64,000 bases of DNA from Chrysogorgia sp. JL179-B06. Its lineage: Eukaryota; Cnidaria; Anthozoa; Scleralcyonacea; Chrysogorgiidae. Position numbers and translations under genes: made by a program. The notes beneath the pieces are model-generated. The model was not told the origin of the DNA. It made no database searches and was given only the letters and a program-made list of their open reading frames with translations. Below, piece after piece: positions 10,829-21,290 of the stretch (its first letter is position 1; every line of letters begins with the position of its first letter). The stretch lies in the NCBI GenBank assembly GCA_035772405.1, contig JAYKKM010000471.1, positions 168,501 to 232,500 of the forward strand, in the 5' to 3' direction.

Positions 10829-12405
10829 CAGGGCGCTATAAAACACGGGCGTGGAAACGGCCTATAAGCGCGTGATCCATGTGTGATGCGGAGGACTGGC
10901 GCGAGCGTGCTGTAGAAGAAAAAAATTATAAACAATGGCCGAAAAATATATACGAGTGCCCGAAAAATATGGCAATACTAAGGTAGTGTGTTAACAAAAT
11001 CAATGTTTTCTTGGAGTTAACAATACGAAGCTTTCTTCAACTTTAGATTTACCTCGTTACCTTTTCAATAAATCTGCTTGGAAAGCTAAAATTTCAATGG
11101 TTGATCGCTGTTCTTTTCAAAATTCAGGACGTTTTATCAAGCATTGACGCTTTGAATTGACGATTACTACTCCACTAGGTAACCAAAAGTTAATTTGACC
11201 GCATCAAACGCTTGGTAATTTTATAAGCTTTACAATGTATATACTGTGAGGATACCGGCTTTTTTATATTTTGTGTATGGTTTTCGACCCACGGTTCCAA
11301 ATCTTGTCTATTTCGAGTCTTTCGATTGTACAACTGCACAAGGTATTGTTTTAAAAATAGAAAATATCAAAAAAGCCGGTTTTCTCACAGTATCCACTCG
11401 AAAGCTGATCACTTGGGCAAGAGATTGGTGTATTCAAAATAAACTTTAAGTACCTAGTGCAGAAAAAAACAAGAAAAACCTAATTTTTCCGCGGTTCCTA
11501 TTACATTTACAACAGTACAACTGCACAAGATTTTGTCTACGAACTGGTCGAAAACAAGGCTTTAAAAATACAAAATATCAAAAAAGCCGGTTTTCTCACA
11601 GTATCCACTCGAAAGCTGATCACTTGGGCAAGAGATTGGTGTATTCAAAATAAACTTTAAGTACCTAGTGCAGAAAAAAACAAGAAAAACCTAATTTTTC
11701 CGCGGTTGCTAATGGCATTATTTTTGTCTACGAACGGGTCCAAAACAAGGCTTTAAAAATAGAAAATGTTAAAAAAGCCGGTTTTCTCACAGCATCCTTT
11801 CGAAAGCTGATAACTTGGGAAAGAGATTGGTGTATTCAAAACACCATTTAAGTACTAGGGAAGAAGAAAAGAAAGAAAATATAATTTTTCCGCGGTTCCA
11901 GTGTTTCTGACTACGGGGCCGTTCACACTAGTGAGTTAGATCGATCTCGGATCAACGAAAACACAAAATATAAAAAAGCCGGTATCCTCACAGTATACAT
12001 TGTAAAGCTTATAAAATTACCAAGCGTTTGATGTGGTCAAATTAACTTTTGGTTACCTAGTGGAGTAGTAATCGTCAATTCAAAGCGTCAATGCTTGATA
12101 AAACGTCCTGAATTTTGAAAAGAACAGCGATCAACCATTGAAATTTTAGCTTTCCAAGCAGATTTATTGAAAAGGTAACGAGGTAAATCTAAAGTTGAAG
12201 AAAGCTTCGTATTGTTAACTTCAAGAAAACATTGATTTTGTTAACACACTACCTTAGTATTGCCATATTTTTCGGGCACTCGTATATATTTTTCGGCCAT
12301 TGTTTATAATTTTTTCTTCTACAGCACGCTCGCGCCAGTCCTCCGCATCACACATGGATCACGCGCTTATAGGCCGTTTCCACGCCCGTGTTTTATAGCG
12401 CCCTG
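10829..12405. mobile_element. 1.58-kb foldback-type element with 7-bp target duplication
   Basis: Near-perfect inverted arms of about 435 bp (10829-11268 and 11960-12405) begin CAGGGCGCTATAAAAC and end in its complement. They are flanked by ATCACAC on both sides (10822-10828 and 12406-12412). Between the arms are three direct repeats of about 200 bp starting AAAAAAGCCGGTTTTCTCAC (11370, 11582, 11772), each followed by CTGATxACTTGGGxAAGAG and CCTAATTTTTCCGCGG. The arms contain no transposase, so it is a non-autonomous foldback element. A single long stem would form in single strands. Confidence 0.85.
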
Positions 12406-12439
12406 ATCACACGTAGTGTTTGAGCGCGAAACTCAAAAT

Positions 12440-13383
12440 GTCTGAGGTAATTGACGATTATAGAAAACGAAATATAGATTGGAAGCTGAAATTAAGTACC
12501 GAACCTCCGCTTAGTTATGTAAATCGCCAGGTGGATTTAAGAGACAAGATTATTTTCTGTGGAGATTCCATGGCCATTGCTGCAATTGTGGAATACAATT
12601 ATAAAGGGCACTTCCGGAAATAAAAATGTAAATTACATTGACTTGCTCAATTCAACTGTGACCGATGGGTGGTTTGCCATAAGACGTGACTGAAAACGTA
12701 TCGAGGATTTGCTTTATAAACAATGCAGTTATGTCAAAGTTACAATTCAAAAGACAAAAGGAAGGAAGAAGAAATTGTTGAATGACAAGTTGTACAAAGT
12801 GAGTGTCAAAAGAGGGGAGGTTGAATCAACAGAGATGTACAAATCAGAGGTGAGGCAGTGTTGTGAAGAATTTGAGCAGTACAAGAAGAACCACACTGAT
12901 ATAGAAAGGGCAAGAAGACAATTATATGGAGAAATGATTCAAGAAATTAATGAGCTAAAGGAAGAAGTATGTGAACTTAAACATGTAAACAATGAGTTAA
13001 CTGATTACATTGAAACACTTGCAAAGAGAGATGCCTTGAAATGTCAAGGGAAAAAGTTCCATGAAGTTGGAAAGAAGCAAAAATTAAGAAAACTCCGGCT
13101 TCTAAAAAGCAAGGTAGAATGCGCAGTGTGGTTTCTGAATAGTTTTGGTCTAGAACTTTCACATGTCACACTTAAAGATGAAGAGGGGACTAGTCACTTG
13201 CTGGACTATGATGCATCCACTGGAGATGACAAGAACAATGTTGATAACATTTTGTTCCTTCTCGACAAATTCTGTGTTAGCGATGAGGCCTATCATGAAC
13301 TATCAATGGTTTCAGATGGATTGCCAAAATCATATCTCATAAAGCAGTCAAGAGTGGCATTAAATAAGACATACTATATATAG
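12440..13383 (+). pseudogene. Transposase-like gene, upstream coiled-coil part
   Basis: An open frame of 224 codons (12709-13383) encodes a basic, coiled-coil protein: RKKKLLNDKLYKVSVKRGEV, then a heptad-rich helix (IERARRQLYGEMIQEINELK, EEVCELKHVNNELTDYIETL), a KKQKLRKLRLLKSK stretch and WFLNSFGLELSHVTLKDEEG. A further piece at 12420-12623 may be the 5' end in another frame. The frame is lost in a TATATATA run at 13372-13382, immediately before the downstream ORF resumes one frame over. Together with 13446-14822 it looks like one gene of a repeated family seen in marine invertebrates and some fungi; function by homology only. Confidence 0.5.
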
Positions 13384-13445
13384 AGAGAACCCTTGGGGAG
13401 TGTCCTGGAGCAAAACTTGATTTCATCCGCACCCTTGTAGATCAC

Positions 13446-14822
13446 GTGAAAGATCTATTAGCTAAAAATCCTGAGCTGGAGGAAAAAACAATTCAAGTAA
13501 AGATAAGTGGAGATGGTGCCCGAATGACACGGACCACCAATTTTATGATATTTTCCTTTGTACTTCTGCAACTTGAAGAAAATGTCATGTCGTCAAAGAA
13601 TAATAGAACTGTAGCAATAATTAATGGTCCTGAAGATTATGAAACTCTTCAGGCCTCACTACCTATTTTCTTCCAAGAGATCAATGAACTTATTCAACAA
13701 GGATTTATTTTAATTGATGGTAAAGAAGTCAAATTAGAGATCTTTCTAGGTGGTGATTTGAAATTTTTGCTTGCGGTCATGGGTTTAAATTCAGCCGCAT
13801 CAAATTATTCTTGCTTATGGTGCAACATACATAAAAAGGACAGATGGGATACAACAAAGCCTTTAATTTTCTACAATGAGGAGCCCCAAAAGAGGACTTT
13901 GTTACAAATCAAAAGCCTGTGCCAGTCAAAAAGCAGTAATTTGGGATGCATTCACACCCCTCTGGTTGATATAGAGCTAAATCATGTGGTGCCTGATGAA
14001 TTACACCTTTTCCTAAGGGTAACAGACCGACTACTTGACAATGTCATTGATGAAATCATGGAAAGGGATGCAATCGAGGACTTTGGTAAAAAAAAGACAG
14101 AACCTATTGGACGTCTATTAAATAAGTTGGTGGAAGATGTCAATGAATTTGGTGTGACATTTTCAGTTTGGTTCAAGAAAAATGCTGATGGCTCAAGAAG
14201 CAAAATTTTGGAGTATACCAGTCTTGTTGGAGGACAGAAGAAAATCCTGTTAAAAAAGCTGCCAAACAAATTGCATAATTATCTCTATCCGAATACATGT
14301 GAAACTGTAACTAAAATATGGAATGACTTCAAAGATTATTATGATTGTATTACAAGTTTTGAGTTGACCAGTGACAAATCCAGGACAATTTTCAGCAAAG
14401 GCAAAAAGTTGATTGAATTATTTTGTAGCTTAAGGGGTGTTAGATCTGGCTACACCAGGGCTAGGGTAACACCTTACATGCATATGATGTGTTACCATGT
14501 TCCATTTTTCATCCAAGAACATGGTTGCATTAAGAAGTTCACTGGACAAGCTGTTGAGAAAAACAATGACGATGCCAAGAGAATTTTATTTCAAAAATCC
14601 AACAAGTGGGATGCTGCCAAGGATATTCTCCTTTGTGAAAGCAGACAATGGGACCTAAAGGAATGTGAGCGTGTGAAAGGCACTTATACCAAAAGAAAGA
14701 CTGAATATTGGGAAGGAGATATCTGTAGGATACGGAAGGAAAGAAGACTTCTATCAGAACCTAATACACCCCAAGTACCGGTAGATGATCATAATGCCAG
14801 GACCTCACAGCAAACCATGTGA
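13446..14822 (+). CDS. Putative DDE-type transposase-like protein (unassigned family)
   Basis: 458 codons. The frame is open upstream to 13383 without a start, so the listed Met-equivalent is arbitrary and the protein probably continues the 12709-13383 ORF across a TA slip. Candidate catalytic acidic residues stand in KISGDGARMTRTTNFMIFSF (Asp about residue 23), EIFLGGDLKFLLAVMG (Asp about 104), DIELNHVVPDELHLFLRVTD (about 185), and FTGQAVEKNNDDAKR (about 370). A CLWC motif follows the GGD segment, as in a Zn-binding insertion. I recognise the overall protein as a multicopy family and infer a transposase from the spaced acidic motifs. No TIRs were found, so the element boundaries are unknown. 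Confidence 0.6.
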   Translation: MKDLLAKNPELEEKTIQVKISGDGARMTRTTNFMIFSFVLLQLEENVMSSKNNRTVAIINGPEDYETLQASLPIFFQEINELIQQGFILIDGKEVKLEIFLGGDLKFLLAVMGLNSAASNYSCLWCNIHKKDRWDTTKPLIFYNEEPQKRTLLQIKSLCQSKSSNLGCIHTPLVDIELNHVVPDELHLFLRVTDRLLDNVIDEIMERDAIEDFGKKKTEPIGRLLNKLVEDVNEFGVTFSVWFKKNADGSRSKILEYTSLVGGQKKILLKKLPNKLHNYLYPNTCETVTKIWNDFKDYYDCITSFELTSDKSRTIFSKGKKLIELFCSLRGVRSGYTRARVTPYMHMMCYHVPFFIQEHGCIKKFTGQAVEKNNDDAKRILFQKSNKWDAAKDILLCESRQWDLKECERVKGTYTKRKTEYWEGDICRIRKERRLLSEPNTPQVPVDDHNARTSQQTM

Positions 14823-14861
14823 TATGCCTGATTCAAGTATGTGATGTATACTGACAGTAAT

Positions 14862-15005
14862 AAATAATATATATATATATATATAATTAAATGTATATGT
14901 ATATGCTAAATCAGCTATGAAATAATTGATATTTCCTTTGTGTTGTCCTCCTGAAGTTTTAATCAGACTTTTTAATTTAACATATACATTTAATTATATA
15001 TATAT
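14862..15005. repeat. AT-rich palindrome
   Basis: A (TA)n run at 14866-14884 is followed by ATTAAATGTATATGTATATG. The complement TAACATATACATTTAAT appears at 14978-14996 before another TA run. This forms a potential stem with a loop of about 75 bp. Confidence 0.5.
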
Positions 15006-15135
15006 TGACAATACATGGGCGATCGTCAAGCTCGTATCCTCAGAAAAATGATTCTGAGTCCCGGACAGGAATCGAACCTGTAACCTTCTGATTACCGGTG
15101 AGACGCTCTAACCATTGAGCCTACAAGCAGTGTGT
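15005..15135 (-). repeat. tRNA-derived SINE, copy 1
   Basis: On the minus strand it has a tRNA-like head with A box (GGCTCAATGGTTAGAGCG) and B box (GGTTCGATTCC), followed by CTGTCCGGGACTCAGAATCA and the body TTTTTCTGAGGATACGAGCT, then TGACGATCG. The same body occurs at 33270-33345, and weaker copies at 17030 and 17660. It could be mistaken for a tRNA gene, but the acceptor stem does not close. Confidence 0.75.
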
Positions 15136-15249
15136 ATATTAACATATATATATATATATATTATTACTTATTAATTATATATATTATTATATAATCAATT
15201 ATATATATTATCAGTAATATATGAACTTACACTTTTTTATTATATACAG

Positions 15250-15625
15250 TAATAATAATAATATCTATTATTTTATATAGTGCTTTATACATGGCGTTTC
15301 AAAGCACTTTACATTTATAATTATATATTTTACCTCGAACCTCAACCTTAACTATATATGACTACCGGTATTTATCAGAACCCATCTTGTCAACTTCCAA
15401 GTGGGAGGAAACCAGAGTATACCCGGGGAAAACTCACGACTTTCAGCAGAGTGTTGACAAACTCTTTCTGCGTGTGATCAAATGTCCAAACAACTCTTGA
15501 CTGCAGAGGTGGGAGGCAGTCGCTCTGACAACAAGGCCACTGAAGCTGTTCAACAAACTCGAAGTGCGTGTTTATCAGGTTAAAAGCCACTCAGGTGCGC
15601 CTTCATGGTTTTAAACCTGATAAAA
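15250..15625. repeat. Dispersed repeat with GGGAGGAAACC-type core
   Basis: It starts with a TATATAGTGCTTTATACATG and TTTCAAAGCACTTTACAT segment and contains AAGTGGGAGGAAACCAGAGT followed by ACCCGGGGAAAACTCACG. These two motifs recur in dispersed repeats of many aquatic invertebrate and fish genomes. No coding potential. I cannot place it in a named family. Confidence 0.5.
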
Positions 15626-15740
15626 CACCGCTGCAAGTTTATTCAACATTACATTAAACTATTATTTTATCAATTGTTATAATGAATATAATTATAATTT
15701 CAATACACACCAAAACAACAAAAACATTCTGACAATATTG

Positions 15741-16790
15741 TCAAGAAGATGAAGGGACTTTAATAAAATGAACTGAAATTTTTTCAGTAAATGTTCGGGG
15801 GGTTTCAACAATCACTCCTTCTTTTTTAAAATTCTTCGGTGAGCTGCCAAGAAATGCCCTCATCTTCACCGGAAATCGCATTCGCACCCCATCTCCATGT
15901 TCGTCGAGGCGGTAATTCCACATTTGGGGCAGCTTGCACGCAGAAAAATCTTGCTCCTCAAACAATGTCCAGTTCCTTTGCTCTCCAGCTTTTCCTTTAC
16001 CACCAAACAAGAACTTGTAAATATCGTGCCGGAACTCCATACTTAACTGCTGTTCAGGCCATTTATGTTTGAGAGAATCAACAACCTCCCTTCTCAACCG
16101 GTCCACACTCTCTTGGATGACAGAAATAGGTGGATCAGGGTTTTCAAAATACCTAAGGAAGTATTCAAATGTTTATATATCCATAAATTGGTGCTTATTC
16201 CTAATTCCAAATTACAAAATATGTGAAGTCAAAGAAGCTCTCATGTCTTCAATTCAATTCCTGAGAATTAAAGCGCAAAGTCCGGTGAAAAGACATACTC
16301 AGTGTTTTAAATTCTGAACTCAATAAATCCGAGCTCGCTGGACCTTAGTAATAGTTACAGTGACTATAGCCATAAGCCATGGTTGTAGCTGTAGTCTGAA
16401 TAAGCTATTCGGCTAAGTAATGTACCTTAAGGACGCTCTTGAAAGATGATGTTCTGGTTCCCAGGTATTCTCGAAGGAGCTATAGCCCTTCCACTTCACC
16501 AAGTACTGGTATCCCTATTAGCATATACAAAAAATATTCAGTATACATAAAGTTGAAACACTCAATCGTCATAATTGCTTTTAATGAGATAAATTATTAA
16601 TGAGCTGCAAAACACTGTTACCTACCTCATTATCCTTTTTGCGGGCAATCAGACGTTCGGCCTCAAACACACCGGCAATTTTCCTTGTTGTTGTCTTTTT
16701 CTTCTTTGCTTCATCGTATAGAATATCAACACTGCTTAAGTTGTGCAGCACAAGATATGGAACACGATCTTTTTGCGAAGCAGCCGCCAT
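15741..16790 (-). CDS. Chromodomain protein, three-exon host gene
   Basis: Exon 1 is 16790-16626 (ATG at 16790; donor GTAGGT), exon 2 is 16514-16426 (acceptor TAG, donor GTACAT) and exon 3 is 16152-15741 (acceptor CCTTAG, stop at 15741). Phases are 0 and 2, giving 221 residues. The chromodomain spans the first splice: [14 protein letters not shown] in exon 1, then [20 protein letters not shown] in exon 2, with the Trp residues expected for the methyl-lysine cage. The exon 3 C-terminus ([40 protein letters not shown]) is unlike CBX Polycomb boxes and I do not recognise it. All frames and splice signals are intact. It probably reads histone methylation in the nucleus; that is inferred from the domain. 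Confidence 0.8.
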
Positions 16791-17029
16791 GGCTGGCTAA
16801 ATGGTTGCGAAATATTTATTCATGCAAGAAACCGCTGGTCGCGATCGCAGCCGCAAAATGTCCCGAATTTCTGGTAATGGGGGTTTATACAACCTTGGCC
16901 TGGCCTACAATTGTGTAGCATAAACAAGCATTACAGTACTGTGCTATACTTGTCAGTGTTAATATATACACTGCTGCAGTGAATAAGGGAGAGCTTGGAG
17001 TATGAGACAGACGATAGATGGATGATTGT

Positions 17030-17125
17030 TATATGCAAGCTCATATTCTCAGAAAAATTATTCTTAGTCCCAGAAAGGAATTGAACCTGAATTGAACCTC
17101 TAACCATTGAGCTACCCAAGACTCA
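17030..17125 (-). repeat. tRNA-derived SINE, copy 2 (degenerate)
   Basis: The minus strand carries GTAGCTCAATGGTTAGAGGT and TTCAATTCCTTTCTGGGACT followed by AAGAATAATTTTTCTGAGAA. It is the same family as 15005-15135, with internal duplication around the B box. It faces copy 3 across the hAT MITE: both share a flank AAGGTTACAATGATGTACTG in inverse orientation. Confidence 0.55.
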
Positions 17126-17229
17126 GATGCAGAGTGAAGGTAACAATGATGTACTGATTCAATTGAAATATGTATATACCTATGTGCATTACTGATATAT
17201 AGTGATTGCCGTATAGGAAGTATAATTAT

Positions 17230-17612
17230 CAGGGTCGGATTTACCTATGGGCAAGACTGGTCAGTTGCCCAGGGGCCTCCACAACCAGGGGGCTTCCTCA
17301 TTTTTCATGGGAAAAAATTGTAAGGAAAAATGTATTTGTGTGTGCCTACCATGAATGGTAGAAATAATACAGTTTATAGATCTATACTGTTAGCTTATTC
17401 AGATTCTTTACACTTGAAACATAGGAACCAGATTCTTATGTAGATTATTGATCATGATGTTTATACATGTACATTTTTATTCAGATTATTAGTACTTGAA
17501 AAATATACTTTATGGGTAACTGTAAATATGTTTTGTCATCATTTTAGTATTTGAGGGGGGCCTCCACTACTGAAGGCTACCCAGGGCCTCCACATATCTA
17601 TATCCGGCCCTG
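17230..17612. mobile_element. 383-bp hAT-type MITE
   Basis: The ends are CAGGGTCGGATT and the complement of ATCCGGCCCTG, flanked by a perfect 8-bp duplication ATAATTAT (17222-17229 and 17613-17620). Subterminal GCCCAGGGGCCTCCAC and CCCAGGGCCTCCAC are in direct orientation. The 8-bp duplication and CAGGG ends fit hAT. No ORF. Confidence 0.85.
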
Positions 17613-17659
17613 ATAATTATATATCATTCAAATCAGTACATCATTGTAACCTTCTCTCT

Positions 17660-17745
17660 CAATCTGACTCTTGATGCCTCAATGGTTAGAGGCCGCAGTC
17701 ACTAGCAATCAGAAGGTTATAATTTTTTCACCCGGGTATAGTTTT
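17660..17745 (+). repeat. tRNA-derived SINE, copy 3 (head only)
   Basis: TGATGCCTCAATGGTTAGAG followed by CAATCAGAAGGTTATAA matches the SINE head; the B box is degraded. It is the inverted partner of copy 2. Confidence 0.45.
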
Positions 17746-17984
17746 TCTGTATAGGTTTTTGGTTATTTTTGCTAAATTTTCTGGGTAAAAAGCCCATAGC
17801 AACTGAAATAAACAACAGCAACACAAACCGTTGCTATGCGACTATACTCCATATAAACCTATATTTCGATGAAAGTGTGAATATTACGCATAAAATAAGC
17901 GGTAGGGATGAAAGACCAATAAATCTAGAAATGGGAAATTATTTTTTTAAATTTAAAACTATTTTGAAATATTTAGGGTTAACT

Positions 17985-18600
17985 ACACCTTCGAAACTGA
18001 TATTTCCTATTTTCCAGCGATTGTGTCCAAACTAAGTCAAACTTACCAAACATATTTATCATACAGTAGGGACTAATTTACGGTTTTGTTTGCATGACAA
18101 CAAGGTCACGTGACTCATTAGCGGCCAGTTTGGATGAAAACATAAAACGTTCTTGAGGCACGCGAATATTTATAATTTAAACAATTAAACAGCGTAATTT
18201 GATGCAAATATTTATCTAGTTTATCATTCTAACTTGCCAGATTGTATAGCTTTACCGTAAATGGAAACTTTTGGCGAATGATTTTTCCTCTAATTACAAT
18301 TTCTCTAATATTTTTTATGCAAATTGATTCCTACCATTCATGATAAATGTAACATGATAAACGTAACTAAAGTTTGCATCAAATTGCTCTGTTTAATTGT
18401 TTAAATTATATATATACGCGTGCCTCAAGAACGTTTTAAGTTTTCATCCAATATGGCCGCCAATGTATCACGTGACCTTGTTGTCCTGGAAACGAAACCG
18501 TATATTAGTTCATACTACATGATAAATATGTTTTATAAGTTTGACTTAGTTTGGACAAAATCTCTGGAAAATGAGAAATTTCAGTGTCGAAGTCAAGAGC
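17985..18600. mobile_element. Inverted-repeat (MITE-like) element of about 0.6 kb
   Basis: Arms of about 230-250 bp: GTGTCCAAACTAAGTCAAAC (18025) against GTTTGACTTAGTTTGGAC (18539), CAAGGTCACGTGA against TCACGTGACCTTG, and ACGTTCTTGAGGCACGCG against CGCGTGCCTCAAGAACGT. A loop of about 150 bp lies at 18220-18365. No ORF spans it and I could not fix the target duplication. Confidence 0.65.
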
Positions 18601-19205
18601 CATGCCTTAATACCGCTGTTGAATTGTAAGAGCTGGTATTTGTAAATGTTTAGCTTCTGTACCTAACATTTGGTGACTTAATTACACTACGGAAAAAACA
18701 GTTGCCATCACCAATCACATCTACTGGTCTTAATTATATTCGAGATAGTCTACTTGTTAACAAGCACATTGAAGAGTTTGAACGCGGTGTTAAGTTGGAG
18801 CATTCTTAATAGGACCTAGATTTAATTCAATGTCACCGCACATCATCAGGAAAAATCTTGAAGATGTTTTGACTCTTTGTTTATCACATTTACTAGAATT
18901 AACAGTTGATATGGTTGTATCTCTTAGTTTCCATAATTTGTATTTTCTCGTTCGTTTAATCTTCTGCAAGTTAAATCGTACTCCCCTTACATTTTGTCGG
19001 TTTTCAGTGAGACATGTTTTTAATATTTTGCTTCAAATGACAATTCGCTAACTTCCACAACCGCGGAAATACATTATTTAGACGGTGATAAACGACTTTT
19101 CCGTATCTTATAGAAAGCAAGTCATGCAAGGAAGACGATTTGAGGATCGTATGTTTTATTAGTAATTTGATTTTACGTCTGTTGTGTTTATTTTTTTCTC
19201 ATAAA
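18601..19205. other. Intergenic sequence, nothing identified
   Basis: Only short chance ORFs, with no repeat family recognised. Confidence 0.35.
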
Positions 19206-19209
19206 ATGA

Positions 19210-19745
19210 ATTACTTTCTTCAATGGTATCCTAGATGGTTCTCGTTCACGTGTTCTGATATGTGATACACTCGTTTGTAATCTACGTAGTCTGTAAAACT
19301 GCGTGAACGTTCGCTTGCTGTTGATATCAATACAAGTATTGTTGTCGATTCTAGTACTAGCTTGTTTGACGTATTTGTGTTCATTTGTTTCATAGATATT
19401 TGATAGATTTTGATAAGCATTTGATATATTTTGATAATTTCTCGATAAATATTCACAATTATCCATTGTTGTGGTCAACCGGTGAATAATTGGGTCGCCT
19501 TTTGCATATGAAATGATAACCCGGTGAGTCAAGGTTGTTGCGATAAAACGCTGGCTATCTCCTCGTCTTTCGCTTCGATTACATAAAGCTCTCTGACGAG
19601 TCAAGAGATTGTCGACGACGCGTGGGCCGTCTCCACGCCTTTCGCTTCGACTTGAAGTCCCATGACAATTAATAGTACATTTGAAGTACCAAAATACTAC
19701 GAAATAATAATGTCGCCTACCGGATGTTAACACCATCGGTCATCG
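19210..19745 (-). repeat. Dispersed repeat with conserved ORF, copy 2
   Basis: This is the inverted copy of the 7575-8690 repeat. The frame is open across 19188-19736 and contains SNAYQNLSNIYETNEHKYVK, QASTRID, KRTFTQFYR and HIRTREREPSRIP. It has a duplicated SERRGD segment absent from copy 1 and begins at GTGTTAACATCCGG beside a TA microsatellite. Confidence 0.6.
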
Positions 19746-19746
19746 G

Positions 19747-19747
<1 letters not shown>

Positions 19748-19788
<41 letters not shown>
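19748..19788. repeat. (TA)n microsatellite
   Basis: About 20 TA units between the dispersed repeat and the Penelope-like 3' region. Confidence 0.95.
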
Positions 19789-19814
19789 CAAAGTGAAAAG
19801 GTGGTAAACTGCCA

Positions 19815-19870
19815 ATAATTTAGTGACGAAATACTGACGTTTCGAGCGGAGCGCTTCATCAGAGTAAGAC
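19815..19870 (-). ncRNA. Hammerhead ribozyme motif at the 3' side of the Penelope-like element (copy A)
   Basis: The minus strand has CTGATGA, stem II GCGCTCC/GC-rich, GAAA, a 3-bp stem III (ACG/CGT) with loop TCAGTATTT and the cleavage triplet GTC. Stem I pairs at four of five positions. It lies downstream of the Penelope-like ORF in the same orientation, where hammerheads are known in the pseudo-LTRs of these elements. It is the best preserved of three copies. Confidence 0.7.
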
Positions 19871-20109
19871 GAGATGAAATAAAATAAATAGGGCTTATAT
19901 ATATATTTCAAAAGGGTGTCACAAGTAGAAAGTAGCCAATCAAATGCACGGGAGATAAACAAACTACCATTGATGAGATGAAATCATTTGCTAGTTTTAC
20001 AGTTGATCAGCAAACAGACTGAGGGGGAGGGAGAAATGATTGGTCCAATATCCAAGGGGATTAGGCGATAATATATTAGCAGTAAGAAACAAAAACTTGA
20101 AAAGGAATG

Positions 20110-21290
20110 AAAGTGCATAAGCTAATAATAAAAAGTTCCAATCAAACTAAAATAACAAAAAACTTGTAGGAAATTAAATAAAAGAAAAACGTTCGTAAAG
20201 ACCAAGAGGATGTGTGGTGCCAAGTTTAAAAATGAGACGCTTCTCTTGCCGTTTTTTGGTTATCTGGGAAGGATGGAACAGACTTTCATGTCTGAAACCA
20301 AATGGTTGGAGCTGTTTAGTAAATGGCGGGCTACAGGTTTGTCAACATCATTGTTCCTCACGGAACGAAGATGTTCAGCAAACCTGTCTGAAAGCCGTCG
20401 CCCAGTCTCACCGATGCAGATTTTAGGGCATTTATCGCAAGAAATGCAATAAATGATGTTGGTGGACGTGCATGGAAAAGTATGACGGATTGTGTGGTCG
20501 AATTTAGGGGCAGTGATAACTGCAGTGGGATTGAGAAAAGGGCATGTGTTGAAGCGGGAACGGCCGCAAGAAAATATTCCCGCTGGTGCCGAGGTATTTT
20601 TTTTAAGGGCACTATGTACTAAGGAGTCACGAATGTTTTTATTACGGCGAAAAGATACCAAAGGGTTATCGGTGAAAATGGCTGACGTCTCAGGATCATT
20701 TTGTAAAATGTGAAAATTCCTATTGATAATATTTTTAACTTTAAAATTGAAAGGATGAAATGTTAGAACTAAAGGAATTGTATTCTTTGAAACTTGTTCC
20801 AAAGGTGGTTCAAGGGCGTCTAAACGGGGGAAGAGAAAAGCTTTCTGAACGGCGAGGTCTAGAAGGTTGGTAGGGTAACCACGTTGAACAAAAAAAGATC
20901 TCATTTCCATTGATTTGGCTTGAAAATCTTGGTCGTCGCTACAAAAAAAGCGGCGAAAACACAAGAATTGAGAGTAAGGGATGGATTGCTTAGTCTGGTT
21001 GGGATGAGAGGATGAAAATAGAAGATAACTATGGGAGTCAGTAAGCTTGTACGAGACCGACGTTTTCAGCGAATCACCATCAATCGAAATTAAAATATCA
21101 AGGCACGACACAGAGGTCTCGCTGATTTCCCACGTGAACTTCAGAGCAGGATGAAAATATCAACATAGTTGATGAACTGCTCTACAAGGACACGTGAACA
21201 CGACGCTGTTCCTAAACAGTCATCGATAAATCTGCCGAAGAAATCAGGCAAGGGACCCGTGTATTGTTCAAAGATCTGTTTTTCAACATA
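20110..21290 (-). pseudogene. Penelope-like element, RT end and GIY-YIG endonuclease
   Basis: The minus strand from 21290 reads [11 protein letters not shown] (RT motif C, near 21210-21245), then after a frame change the 283-codon ORF 21111-20260. That ORF includes SYKLTDSHSYLLFSSSHPNQ, a PLE thumb-like region (EMRSFFVQRGYPTNLLDLAV) and the C-terminal GIY-YIG-type domain: NIIYCISCDKCPKICIGETG, RRLSDRFAEHLRSVRNNDVD, KPVARHLL. The Cys pair CISCDKC and IGETGRRLSDRF are typical for endonuclease-bearing PLEs. The frame is broken near 21115. Upstream parts lie at 23507-23977 and 26386-27070. Confidence 0.75.

Noticed and set aside
15050..15130. A tRNA gene on the minus strand
   Set aside because: A and B boxes are present but the acceptor stem does not pair, and the sequence continues into a SINE body found in other copies.
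20210..20713. Plus-strand ORFs at 20210-20713
   Set aside because: Shadows of the Penelope-like element on the minus strand.
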